A stretch of DNA of 64,000 nt from JADZAI01 sp046348585 (GTDB taxonomy: Bacteria > Pseudomonadota > Alphaproteobacteria > Micropepsales > Micropepsaceae). How positions within the stretch are numbered: position 1 is the first letter of the stretch; each line of letters opens with the position of its first letter. Shown here one piece after another: positions 41,387 through 50,039 of the stretch. The DNA lies in assembly GCA_046348585.1 (NCBI GenBank), contig JAXMDZ010000013.1, forward strand, positions 1 through 64,000, read 5' to 3'. Made by a program: the position numbers and the translations under genes. The notes beneath the pieces were generated by a model. It made no database searches, had not been told where the DNA came from, and saw only the letters and a list, made by a program, of their open reading frames with translations.

Positions 41387-42550
41387 TTACTCGACAAAGG
41401 TGCGAATTGCTTGCAAACGCATAAGCAAATGATTAGGCGCCCCATCGTCGAGATAATAACCTCTAATTTGCTTGTATCTAATAATGGCAAAGGCAGCGTT
41501 TAGGGCGTTAAGCTCAGCTATTTGCACATTGTTCCGATACATATTTTCAGGATCATCAACAAACTCAGAGAGTTGCTTGTCACGCATTGCAGATCCACCC
41601 TCAGCAGAATAGTACGTCATGCGAATTGTACCGGCGAGCGCACCCTGCTTTCGGTTTAATCCAAGACCCACATCGATAAAGGGAATTTCCAGATCAGCCA
41701 AAAGGTCGAAGATCACTTTCCTAAAAGAACCTTTGTCGACGCAGACAAATGCGAACGTCACGCCCTGTAAATCCGCCGCGCAGGACTCGTCGATGTACTT
41801 ACATTCAATATTTAGGCCGCGGCGAAAATTCCCATACCTACGCTGAAGTATCGCTGCCTTGCTTCGCCCAAAATCGGATTCGGTCAGTTCGCCCGGCGAT
41901 CTATACGCATTGTGAACGTGGTAAGCATCGCCATCAAAGCCACGAATTTCTTTGACGGGCGTCTTCACGAAAAAATCGAGCAAATAGCTGCCGGTCCCGC
42001 CGAGCCCGATTATGGCCACAACATCGTTTTTCAATTTTTGTGCGAGATCGTCGATTTCTGCTCGGCTTGTCATCGTATCGTGAAATTTGAAGACTGACTC
42101 GCCAACAACCTCAGTGTCCACGCGGCCGGTGTATGGCGAAACGTCATGTCGAACCATTGCCGGCCCAGCGACGACATTTGTGTAGTGCTCAATTTTGGCG
42201 AAAAAGTCAGGAAAGCCACCAGTAGGCTTGTTTGAGAAGGACCTCTGCACGACGATGTCAGTCTTGTTGAGAAGGATTGTCGTGGGGCCTCCTGCAAGGT
42301 TTGGGATTGGACGTCCGTCGAGCCCATGTGGCACTGATCCAGCGAAGTACACTTGGTGGTCGTCCTGCTCAACACGATACTGGTCGATGAACTTGAGATT
42401 GGCGACGAACGCGCCGATTTTCAGCGCGCTCGTTTCGTCGAGATACGGGATGTCGCGCACGACCAGGCGCGCTCCATCGATGCGAAGAGCATAGCCCCTG
42501 TCCAGCAAGCGCTGGATATCTTGGTTATGACTGGCCAGTGCGATCAACAA
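41387..42550 (-). CDS. E1-like ThiF adenylyltransferase with large N-terminal domain
   Basis: The 387-residue product has a C-terminal ThiF/E1 fold starting near residue 175, with the nucleotide loop IIGLGGTGSYLLD (Gly182-Ser188), FDGDAYHVHNAYR and the FVCVDKGSF strand. Residues 1-165 match the domain that often precedes ThiF in such genes (DUF6791: RLLDRGYALRIDG, DIPYLD, DDHQVYFAGSVPHG) and contain no Cys. It should adenylate the C terminus of the ubiquitin-like protein encoded upstream. The TTG at 42550 is chosen because family members start near this point and AAGGAA precedes it; GTG 42580 and ATG 42604 are alternatives, the latter overlapping the upstream gene by 80 bases. The gene overlaps the Ubl gene's end either way, indicating coupling. 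Confidence 0.85.
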   Translation of the reverse strand: MLIALASHNQDIQRLLDRGYALRIDGARLVVRDIPYLDETSALKIGAFVANLKFIDQYRVEQDDHQVYFAGSVPHGLDGRPIPNLAGGPTTILLNKTDIVVQRSFSNKPTGGFPDFFAKIEHYTNVVAGPAMVRHDVSPYTGRVDTEVVGESVFKFHDTMTSRAEIDDLAQKLKNDVVAIIGLGGTGSYLLDFFVKTPVKEIRGFDGDAYHVHNAYRSPGELTESDFGRSKAAILQRRYGNFRRGLNIECKYIDESCAADLQGVTFAFVCVDKGSFRKVIFDLLADLEIPFIDVGLGLNRKQGALAGTIRMTYYSAEGGSAMRDKQLSEFVDDPENMYRNNVQIAELNALNAAFAIIRYKQIRGYYLDDGAPNHLLMRLQAIRTFVE

Positions 42551-42788
42551 CGAACGACATTCCTTCTTTTGCTTTGACACTGCCACCCGGAGGCAGCACG
42601 CCATCAGGCTTGCTTCCGTGGCCCCGGGAATAGGTCACCGAATAGGTCGTCTCAGGGTGCTGCGGAAAGGTCGGGTCAGCCAAGGTGACGACTTCGACAT
42701 ACGTCAATTGATCCTTTTTTGGCACCTCATAAGGCGTACCATCGACCACGATAGTGATCGTCTTTTCTTTCTTGCTCTCGACTGACAT
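42525..42788 (-). CDS. Multiubiquitin-family ubiquitin-like protein
   Basis: The 87-residue product is a single beta-grasp domain of the multiubiquitin family: KTITIVVDGTPYEVPKKDQ, TYVEVVTLADP, YSVTYSRG, LPPGGSVKAKEGMSFVVDRT. It ends TGQS with no Gly-Gly, unlike eukaryotic ubiquitin; the C-terminal residue that would be joined to E1 is not obvious and processing is possible. The start at 42788 has AGGAG seven bases upstream. It is the first gene of the minus-strand trio Ubl, E1-like, DUF6527. Most family members have several tandem domains, so this is a short version. Confidence 0.88.
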   Translation of the reverse strand: MSVESKKEKTITIVVDGTPYEVPKKDQLTYVEVVTLADPTFPQHPETTYSVTYSRGHGSKPDGVLPPGGSVKAKEGMSFVVDRTGQS

Positions 42789-42853
42789 TTGGAAACTCCT
42801 GTGTCTTGCTGCTATCTCACGGAGCGGCCTCATGATTGCGAGAACGCCCTCGA

Positions 42854-42916
42854 TTGCGATTTCGCAACCGCGTGCTAGATATATCGGCGAGTCGGTGGAA
42901 TTGCAATATCGCAATT
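42854..42916. promoter_or_regulatory. Divergent promoter region with twin palindromes
   Basis: Site 1 (42854-42867) is TTGCGATTTCGCAA. Site 2 (42899-42916) is AATTGCAATATCGCAATT, with one mismatched inner pair. The two share TTGC...GCAA arms and are 47 bases apart. For the minus strand, TTGCAA in site 2 and TATATC (42883-42878) are 17 bases apart; for the plus strand, TTGCGA in site 1 and TAGATA (42876-42881) are 16 apart. Each palindrome thus covers one -35 box and lies just after the other start. The adjacent XRE protein is the likely binder. Confidence 0.65.
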
Positions 42917-42942
42917 ACTTCCTTTCTCGCAAAAGAGGCGGC

Positions 42943-43287
42943 ATGGCGGAAAATTTCGATACAGAAGCCTTTTACGCAGCGTTGAATGCGGCGCGTCTAA
43001 GCAGCCAAATGACTTGGAAAGACGTCGCTGACGCTGCGGGGGTAGCAGCATCAACATTGTCCCGAATGGCGCAAGGCGCAAAGCCAGACGTGAATGGGTT
43101 GGCTGGGCTTCTGAGGTGGTCTGGCCTTAAGGCAGAAATGTTCATACCTGGAACTCTCAAGAAGACCGCAGAACCTATCGCTCGCATAACAGCCTTACTG
43201 CGCGCGGATCCTCAACTAACGCCTAAAAATGCTAAATTAATGGAAGAGATTGTTATGAGCACCTACAACAGGTTGAAAGAGGACTAA
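42943..43287 (+). CDS. XRE-family helix-turn-helix regulator
   Basis: The 114-residue protein has a Cro/CI-type helix-turn-helix at about residues 20-65 (MTWKDVADAAGVAASTLSRMAQGAKPDVNGL, split by a loop) and a C-terminal helical part that may dimerise. The start at 42943 has AGAGG eight bases upstream; the frame is open further upstream but crosses the operators. It is read with the ImmA-like gene one base behind it. The likely role is repression of both divergent promoters through the twin palindromes. Confidence 0.88.
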   Translation: MAENFDTEAFYAALNAARLSSQMTWKDVADAAGVAASTLSRMAQGAKPDVNGLAGLLRWSGLKAEMFIPGTLKKTAEPIARITALLRADPQLTPKNAKLMEEIVMSTYNRLKED

Positions 43288-43288
43288 C

Positions 43289-43846
43289 TTGCCATTCGAG
43301 AGGGGGTTCAAAGCGAACGCTAACCGGATCTCGCTGCGCGTGCGGGAAAAAATGGGCTTGTTTCCAATCGACCCACTCGACCCTTTTGCCGTTTGTGATT
43401 TTTTTGAGATTGAGGTCATCAAGCTTAGCGATCTCAAATGTGACGCCTCATGTTTTCTCGGACCTGACCAGTCAGCTTTTTCGGCCGTAACTGTTCCCTG
43501 CGGTGCAAGAACAGCAATCGTCCACAACGACGCCCACCATGTGCACCGCCAGCGAAGCAACATCTGCCATGAGTTGGCACATAGCTTCTTGGGACACGCT
43601 CATGCGCCACCACTAACTGATGAAGGCTTGCGCATTCACGACGGGGGGATCGAAGCCGAAGCCAATTTCCTGTCAGGAACTCTTCTGATTCCGAACGAGG
43701 CCGCACTGCATATTGTTCGAACTGGCATTCAGAGTTCTGCACGTCGATTATACGGCGTGAGCTCCCAGATGCTGGAGTACCGGCTTCGCGTGAGCGGCGC
43801 ACGAACGATCTACTCGCGAAAGCTAGCGGCCCTTGAACAGCAGTAG
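43289..43846 (+). CDS. ImmA/IrrE family metallopeptidase
   Basis: The 185-residue protein has the zinc motif HELAH (His94, Glu95, His98) within SNICHELAHSFLGH and a downstream EAEANFLSGTLLIP that supplies the third ligand. ImmA-type proteases cleave the repressor encoded beside them and relieve repression, for example on DNA damage. The start is TTG at 43289, one base after the XRE stop, preceded by AGAGGA. The pair probably forms the switch for the ubiquitin-like operon. Confidence 0.9.
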   Translation: MPFERGFKANANRISLRVREKMGLFPIDPLDPFAVCDFFEIEVIKLSDLKCDASCFLGPDQSAFSAVTVPCGARTAIVHNDAHHVHRQRSNICHELAHSFLGHAHAPPLTDEGLRIHDGGIEAEANFLSGTLLIPNEAALHIVRTGIQSSARRLYGVSSQMLEYRLRVSGARTIYSRKLAALEQQ

Positions 43847-43879
43847 CGCTCGCCAACCACGCTTACACAATGACGCGCC

Positions 43880-45442
43880 TCACTCCCACTCAATCGTCCC
43901 CGGCGGTTTGCTCGTCACGTCGTAGACCACCCGGTTGATGCCGCGGACTTCGTTGACGATGCGGGTGGCGGTGCGGCCGAGGACGTTCATGTCGAAGGGG
44001 AAGAAGTCGGCGGTCATGCCGTCGGTTGAGGTGACGGCGCGCAGGGCGCAGACTTGGTCATACGTGCGGCCGTCGCCCATGACGCCCACGGTGCGGACGG
44101 GGAGCAGCACCGCGAAGGCCTGCCAGATCTTGTCGTAGAGGCCGGCCTTGCGGATCTCGTCGAGATAGATCGCGTCGGCCTGGCGCAGAATGTCGAGCTT
44201 CTCGCGCGTCACCCCGCCCGGCAGGCGGATCGCAAGGCCGGGGCCGGGGAACGGGTGGCGGCCGACGAACGCCTCCGGCAGGCCCAGCTCTCGCCCCAGG
44301 GCCCGCACCTCGTCCTTGAAGAGTTCGCGCAAGGGCTCGACCAGCTTCAGCTTCATCCGCTCCGGCAGGCCGCCGACATTGTGGTGGCTCTTGATGGTGA
44401 CCGAGGGGCCGCCGGAGAAGCTGACGCTCTCGATCACGTCAGGGTAGAGCGTGCCCTGGGCGAGGAAGGCCGGGGCGCCCTTGCCGTCGGCGGCGATGCG
44501 GTGGGCCTCGGCGTCGAAGATGTCGATGAAGAGGCGGCCGATGGTCTTGCGCTTGGTCTCGGGGTCGGCCTCGCCTTCCAGCGCAGAGATGAAGGTGTCG
44601 GCCGCGTCCACATGGACCAGCGGGATGTTGTAGTGGTCGCGGAAGAGCGAGACGACCTCGTCGGCCTCGTTCAGGCGCATCAGGCCGTGGTCGACGAAGA
44701 CGCAGGTGAGCTGGTCGCCGATCGCCTCGTGGATGAGGACGGCGGTGACGGCGCTGTCGACGCCGCCGCTGAGGCCGCAGATGACGCGCTCGCCGCCCAC
44801 CTGGGCGCGGATTTTCGCGATCATCTGGTCGCGGTAGGCCGACATGGTCCAGTCGGGGGTGAGGCCGGCGATGTTCAGGACGAAGTTGGAGAGCAGCTTG
44901 CCGCCGTCCGGCGTGTGGACGACCTCAGGGTGGAACATCATCGAGTAGAAGTGCCGGGACTCGTCGGCGGCGACGGCGAAGGGGGCGTTCTCGGACGTCG
45001 CCTTGACGACGAAGCCTTCGGGGAGGCGCGTCACGCGGTCGCCGTGGCTCATCCAGACCGGGTAGCGGCGGCCGACCTGCCAGACGCCCTCGAAGAGCGG
45101 GCTGGATTCGAGGATCTCCACGTCGGCGCGGCCGAACTCCGCCGCGTGGCCGCCCTCGACCGTGCCGCCGAGCTGCGTCGCCATGGTCTGCTGGCCGTAG
45201 CAGATGCCGAGCACCGGAATGCCGGCGGCGAAGACGGCGTCCGGCGCGCGCGGGCTGCCATCCATGACGACCGAGGCCGGGCCGCCGGACAGGATCACCG
45301 CCTGCGGCTTCAGTTTCGCGAAGGCCGCCTCGGCGGACTGGAAGGGGTGGATCTCGCAGTAGACGCCGATCTCGCGCACCCGGCGCGCGATCAGCTGCGT
45401 CACCTGGCTGCCGAAATCGATGATGAGGACGGTGGAGGACAT
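43880..45442 (-). CDS. guaA: GMP synthase (glutamine-hydrolysing)
   Basis: GuaA aminates XMP to GMP. The 520-residue product has the class I glutaminase domain (LIIDFGSQVTQLIARRVRE, the nucleophile Cys in GICYGQQ, HPEVVHT) and the ATP pyrophosphatase loop GLSGGVDSAV, with the end TSKPPGTIEWE. The start at 45442 (MSSTVLIIDF) is chosen because the upstream in-frame part is low-complexity sequence over the gap to rsmB. It lies 31 bases downstream of rsmB. Confidence 0.97.
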   Translation of the reverse strand: MSSTVLIIDFGSQVTQLIARRVREIGVYCEIHPFQSAEAAFAKLKPQAVILSGGPASVVMDGSPRAPDAVFAAGIPVLGICYGQQTMATQLGGTVEGGHAAEFGRADVEILESSPLFEGVWQVGRRYPVWMSHGDRVTRLPEGFVVKATSENAPFAVAADESRHFYSMMFHPEVVHTPDGGKLLSNFVLNIAGLTPDWTMSAYRDQMIAKIRAQVGGERVICGLSGGVDSAVTAVLIHEAIGDQLTCVFVDHGLMRLNEADEVVSLFRDHYNIPLVHVDAADTFISALEGEADPETKRKTIGRLFIDIFDAEAHRIAADGKGAPAFLAQGTLYPDVIESVSFSGGPSVTIKSHHNVGGLPERMKLKLVEPLRELFKDEVRALGRELGLPEAFVGRHPFPGPGLAIRLPGGVTREKLDILRQADAIYLDEIRKAGLYDKIWQAFAVLLPVRTVGVMGDGRTYDQVCALRAVTSTDGMTADFFPFDMNVLGRTATRIVNEVRGINRVVYDVTSKPPGTIEWE

Positions 45443-45473
45443 GGCGTGAGATAGCGGGAGTCGGAGGAGATTT

Positions 45474-46646
45474 CTACCGGGCGAAGACGGCGCAGAAGAA
45501 GCCATCCGTGCCGGTGGCGCGCGGGCTGAGGCGGGTGTCCGGGGCGCCGCGGGAGAAGGCCGGATGGCGGGCGAGGAAGGCCTCCGCCTGGTCCTCGTTC
45601 TCCTGGGGCAGCACCGAGCAGGTGACATAGACGAGGCGGCCGCCTTGTTTCACGTGACGCGCGGCGGCGTCGAGCAGGCGGGCCTGGAGCGCGGTCAGCC
45701 GGGCGAGGCCCTCCGGCGTCAGGCGCAGGCGCGTCTCCGGGTTGCGCCGCCAGGTGCCGGAGCCGGTGCAGGGCGCGTCCACCAGAACGCGGTCGAAGGT
45801 TTCGGCGAAGGGCGCGGGGCCGTCCAGCCAGTCCTCCGGCAGAAGGCGGGTCTCGACGATGGTCGCGCCGGCCCGGGCGGCGCGCGGGGCGAGGCGCTTC
45901 AGACGCACCGGGCCGGTGTCGCAGGCGAGGAGGCGGCCGGAATTGCGCATCGTAGCGGCGAGGGCGAGGGTCTTGCCCCCTGCCCCGGCGCAGAGATCTA
46001 GCACGCTCGATCCGGGGCGGGCGTCAGCCAGTCCGGCGACGATCTGCGAGCCGGCGTCCTGCACCTCGACCAGGCCGAGCGCGTGGGCGGCGCTGGACTC
46101 GACATCGACGCCGCCCGCCAGCACGCGCAGCGCCGTCTGCGGGCGGTCGAGCGGCTCGGCGGCGATGCCGTCCTCGGCGAGTTTCTCCAGCGCCGTTTCG
46201 CGCGTTGCCTTCAGCGTGTTGACGCGCAGGTCCATCGGGGCGCGGGTCAGCAGGGCCGCGAGTTCCGCGCCGACGTCGTCGCCCCAGGCGCGGGCGAGCG
46301 AGGCGGCGAGCCAGTCCGGCAGCGCGGGCGGGGCCACGGCCAGCGCCGCGCGTTCGGCGTCGTCGAGCGGCGCGGGGGCGTGGCGGCCGCCGCTGAAGAG
46401 GGCCGCGATCTCGTCCGGGGGGAGGCCCTGCCCCGCGAGGCCCGCCAGCATCGCGGCGCGCGCGGTGGAGGCGCCGCCGCCGCTACGCAGGGCGGCATAG
46501 ACGAGGTCGCCGATCGCCCGCCGGTCGCCCGATCCGGCGAAGCGATGCGTCTGGCCCCACGCCTTCAGCGCGCGATCGGCGGCCGCGCCGCTCATCACCT
46601 GAGCGACGATTTCGATAGCGGCCTGAACGCGCGCTTCACGATTCAC
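45474..46646 (-). CDS. rsmB: 16S rRNA cytosine-5 methyltransferase RsmB
   Basis: RsmB methylates C967 of 16S rRNA. The 390-residue protein has an N-terminal NusB-like helical domain (RRAIGDLVYAALRSGGG), the SAM motif SVLDLCAGAGGKTLAL, the catalytic Cys motifs VDAPCTGSGTWRRNPE and YVTCSVLPQENE. It lies upstream of guaA on the same strand and probably shares its transcript. Confidence 0.92.
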   Translation of the reverse strand: MNREARVQAAIEIVAQVMSGAAADRALKAWGQTHRFAGSGDRRAIGDLVYAALRSGGGASTARAAMLAGLAGQGLPPDEIAALFSGGRHAPAPLDDAERAALAVAPPALPDWLAASLARAWGDDVGAELAALLTRAPMDLRVNTLKATRETALEKLAEDGIAAEPLDRPQTALRVLAGGVDVESSAAHALGLVEVQDAGSQIVAGLADARPGSSVLDLCAGAGGKTLALAATMRNSGRLLACDTGPVRLKRLAPRAARAGATIVETRLLPEDWLDGPAPFAETFDRVLVDAPCTGSGTWRRNPETRLRLTPEGLARLTALQARLLDAAARHVKQGGRLVYVTCSVLPQENEDQAEAFLARHPAFSRGAPDTRLSPRATGTDGFFCAVFAR

Positions 46647-46933
46647 GGTTAACCCGCCCCTTCTCGCACTGCGCCCGCGATATGCCGCATCGCATCATGT
46701 TGTCCAAGAGCAACAGCCGCGGACATTGAAGATGCTGCACCCGCGCTGCGCGACAATTCGCTCGTTACAGCCTGACAATGCGTCACTAACGTCGAGTCAT
46801 TCCGAAACGTAAGCGAGGAGAGTCCCGACCATCGTAACCGAAACCGCAAGGTCAAAGGGCCATGCGGGTAACAATCAAAACAAAAACGCCGATCCCGCAG
46901 CAACAAAGCGAGACGGCGCCAGGGAAACGCATC

Positions 46934-49825
46934 ATGACAGGCACTATCGTTCGGGGGGGCATGTCGTCCTCCCTGCTGAAGGCAGTCCTGCTTTCGACCG
47001 CCTTTGTCGTCCCTGCCTTCGCGCAGGAAGCCCCTCCCCCGGCCGAAGAACCGGCCGTCGCCACCGGCGAAGAGGAAATCACCGTCACGGCCCAGCGCCG
47101 GTCGGAAAACATCCAGAAAGTGCCGATCGCCGTTTCGGCCTTCGGACAGGACCAGCTCCAGAAGCAGAAGATCGACGGCGGCCCGAACCTCGTTCTGGCG
47201 GTTCCGAACGTCAACTTCGCCAAGGGCAACTTCACCGGCTCGAACTTCTCGATCCGCGGCATCGGCTCGAAGCTGGACGCGGCGTCGGGCGACTCGGCCA
47301 CCGGCATCCACATCAACGGCTCGCCGCTGACCGCGAACAATCTGTTCGAGGCCGACTTCTACGACATGGAGCGCGTCGAGGTCCTGCGCGGCCCGCAGGG
47401 CACGCTCTACGGACGTAACGCGACGGGCGGCGTGGTCAACCTGATCACCGCCAAGCCCGACTTCGACGACTTCGGCGGCAAGCTCCGCGCCGAATACGGC
47501 AATTTCAGCTCGATCAAGCTGAAGGGCATGATCAACGCGCCGATCAACGACATGTTCGCGCTGCGCGTCGCCGGCGTCTATTTCAAGCGCGACGGCTTCG
47601 GCACGAACCTGACGACCGGCAACGACGCCGACGACCGCGATCTGTGGGCGGCGCGCGCCACGCTCGGCTTCAAGCCGGACGAGGACTTCACCGCCTATCT
47701 GATCTGGGACCATTTCGACGAGGACGACAGCCGCTCGCGCATCGGCAAGCAGCTCTGCTCCAAGGACACCGGTCCGGCCAATATCGGCGGCGTCGCTTTC
47801 AGCACCACCGCCAATGTCGCGAATATCCAGCAGGGCTTCTTCAGCCAGGGCTGCCGCGCCACGCCGGTCGATGCGCCCGACATCTTCGGCACGCTCGATA
47901 GCCGCGCCACGCTGGGCGGCCTCTTCGGCTATTTCGGCGGCTTCCTTACGGGCGACGCCTATGCCGGCAAGATGCAGGACCCGGACGTCCGCAACATCGA
48001 GTCCTCGTTCGACCCGATCTACCGCTCGAAGACCGACATCTATCAGCTCCAGATGGACTGGGACGTGTCGGACGATGTGCGGCTGTCGTCGCTGACCTCG
48101 TACACAGAGTTCGACCTCTACACGCGGCAGGACTACAACCGCTATACGCCGAGCGGCGTCTTCAATGTGGTTCCGAACCCGGACGCCTTGCTCGCCTTCC
48201 CCGGCTATGCCGCCGTGATCTATCCGGCGCTGTTTCCCGGAGGGGTCGTCAACGACCCGCAGAACGGGGCGCAGAACCGCTTCGCGACGAGCGACATCTC
48301 GTCGGCGAAGACCGAGCAGTTCACGCAGGAGTTCCGCGTTTCGACCAGCTTCGACGGGCCGGTCAATTTCAGCCTCGGGGCGAACTACCTGAACCTCGAC
48401 GCGACCGGCGACTACTACGTGATGTTCAACACAGGGACCGCCTTCTACCAGGTGTGTACCGCGGTCGGCGGCATTCCGAACCTGTGCGCAGCCAACGTCG
48501 CCATCGACCCGAACGCCGAACCGGACCGCAGCGGCCACAACTACTACGACTCCTACTCGCCGTATAACCTCACCTCGAGCGCGGTGTTCGGCGAGATCTA
48601 TCTCGACCTCTCCGACACGTTCAAAGTCACCGGCGGCATCCGCTACACCGACGACGACAAGACGCTGGAGAACCATGCGGTGGCGCTGGGTACGCCAGGC
48701 TCCGGCCCCGCGCCGTCGGTCTATGCCAATGTCCGCTTCAAGGAGCTGACCGGCCGCGTCGGCTTCGACTGGCAGCCCGATCTGTCGTTCACCGACTCGA
48801 CGCTGATCTATGCGTTCTACTCGCGCGGCTACAAGGCGGGCGGTCTCAACTCGCCCTGCTCGGCCGGGCCGGGCGTCGTCTGCGGGCCGCCGGCCTTCGA
48901 TCCGGAGTTCATCAACTCCTACGAAATCGGCACCAAGAACACGCTGGACGAAGGCCGCATCCAGCTGAACCTGTCGATCTTCATGTACGACTACAACGGC
49001 TATCAGGTCTCGAAGATCGTCAACCGCGCCTCGACCAACGAGAACATCGACGCCGAGATCCGCGGCGCCGAATTCGAGTCGGTCTGGTCGCCGATCGAGG
49101 GCCTGCGCTTCAACGCCAATGTCGGTTATCTCGACACCGAGATCACCTCGGGCAACTCGATCGACACCTTCAACCGCACCCAGAGCAACCCCAATCTGGT
49201 GGTGGTGAAGTCGAGCGCGGCGTCCAACTGCGTGGTCTCGCTGGCCTCGGCCCAGATGGCGCTGGCGATCTCGAACGCCGGGAACGCCGGCGCCGGCAAC
49301 CCTTCGGTACTGCTCGGCGTCTGCAGCTCCGCGACGAACCCCGATGGAACGCCGACTGCAGCAAGCATCGCTGCTCGCGGCACCCCGCTTTTCCCTGGGG
49401 GCCCGGCCGCCGCTGGCCTGAACGCCTTCAACCAACTCTACAGCGACGGCGTTCCCGTCGAACTGTCGGGCAACAACCTGCCGAACGCACCGCAGTGGAC
49501 CATCTCGCTGGGCGCGCAGTACACGTTCGAGATCGCCTCGGGCTGGGACTTCACCGCCCGCGTCGATTACTACAAGCAGACCTCGACGTTCTCGCGCATC
49601 TACAACTCGGTGCCCGACCGCATCCCCGGCTGGGAAAACGTCAACATCACGCTGACGCTGACCAACCCGGATTCGGGCTTCACGATCGACGCATTCGTCA
49701 AGAACGCGACGGACGAGACGGCGCTGAACGACACCTACCTGACGGACGACTCGTCGGGCCTGTTCCGCAACGGCTTCTATGGCGATCCGCGGACCTACGG
49801 CCTCGCGATCTCCTACGAGTTCTGA
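46934..49825 (+). CDS. TonB-dependent outer-membrane receptor
   Basis: The 963-residue protein has a signal peptide (SSLLKAVLLSTAFVVPAFA), the TonB-interacting EEEITVTAQRRSENIQKVPIA segment, a plug with VLRGPQGTLYGRNATGG, and a long barrel with many extracellular loops, ending DPRTYGLAISYEF, the C-terminal Phe of outer-membrane proteins. The start at 46934 has AGGGAAA about nine bases upstream; an ATG at 46862 in the same frame is possible but has a poor ribosome site. It is alone, with no transporter beside it, and ends in a perfect terminator. The substrate is unknown. Such large receptors are typical of alphaproteobacteria feeding on plant or algal compounds. Confidence 0.95.
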   Translation: MTGTIVRGGMSSSLLKAVLLSTAFVVPAFAQEAPPPAEEPAVATGEEEITVTAQRRSENIQKVPIAVSAFGQDQLQKQKIDGGPNLVLAVPNVNFAKGNFTGSNFSIRGIGSKLDAASGDSATGIHINGSPLTANNLFEADFYDMERVEVLRGPQGTLYGRNATGGVVNLITAKPDFDDFGGKLRAEYGNFSSIKLKGMINAPINDMFALRVAGVYFKRDGFGTNLTTGNDADDRDLWAARATLGFKPDEDFTAYLIWDHFDEDDSRSRIGKQLCSKDTGPANIGGVAFSTTANVANIQQGFFSQGCRATPVDAPDIFGTLDSRATLGGLFGYFGGFLTGDAYAGKMQDPDVRNIESSFDPIYRSKTDIYQLQMDWDVSDDVRLSSLTSYTEFDLYTRQDYNRYTPSGVFNVVPNPDALLAFPGYAAVIYPALFPGGVVNDPQNGAQNRFATSDISSAKTEQFTQEFRVSTSFDGPVNFSLGANYLNLDATGDYYVMFNTGTAFYQVCTAVGGIPNLCAANVAIDPNAEPDRSGHNYYDSYSPYNLTSSAVFGEIYLDLSDTFKVTGGIRYTDDDKTLENHAVALGTPGSGPAPSVYANVRFKELTGRVGFDWQPDLSFTDSTLIYAFYSRGYKAGGLNSPCSAGPGVVCGPPAFDPEFINSYEIGTKNTLDEGRIQLNLSIFMYDYNGYQVSKIVNRASTNENIDAEIRGAEFESVWSPIEGLRFNANVGYLDTEITSGNSIDTFNRTQSNPNLVVVKSSAASNCVVSLASAQMALAISNAGNAGAGNPSVLLGVCSSATNPDGTPTAASIAARGTPLFPGGPAAAGLNAFNQLYSDGVPVELSGNNLPNAPQWTISLGAQYTFEIASGWDFTARVDYYKQTSTFSRIYNSVPDRIPGWENVNITLTLTNPDSGFTIDAFVKNATDETALNDTYLTDDSSGLFRNGFYGDPRTYGLAISYEF

Positions 49826-49849
49826 GCGAGAGCACAGGACGTGTTGTGG

Positions 49850-49879
49850 CGGGGGCGCTTCGGCGCCCCCGTTGCTTTT
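49850..49879 (+). terminator. Intrinsic terminator after the TonB-dependent receptor
   Basis: CGGGGGCGC pairs perfectly with GCGCCCCCG around a TTCG tetraloop and is followed by TTGCTTTT. Confidence 0.9.
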
Positions 49880-49985
49880 CGGGGGGTGGGGAAGCCGTGG
49901 ATGGTCCGCCTGCGCGGACCATGACGGAAGGCGTGGCGGCCGGGGCGGTGTTTGGCACGGCCGCTCGGTTGCCTGCCGCCGCCGT

Positions 49986-50018
49986 TCTGGATGGCCGGGT
50001 CAGGCCCGGCCATGAGGG
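49986..50018. repeat. Partial copy of repeat family A
   Basis: TCTGGATGGCCGGGTCAGGC and CCGGCCATGAGGG form the reversed core of the element at 3472-3551. Confidence 0.65.
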
Positions 50019-50039
50019 TTGTGGGTGCGGCTTGCGGCG

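Noticed and set aside
46649..49435. A 928-codon minus-strand frame opposite the TonB-dependent receptor.
   Set aside because: The receptor on the plus strand has a signal peptide, plug and barrel motifs; the antisense frame has none and low complexity.
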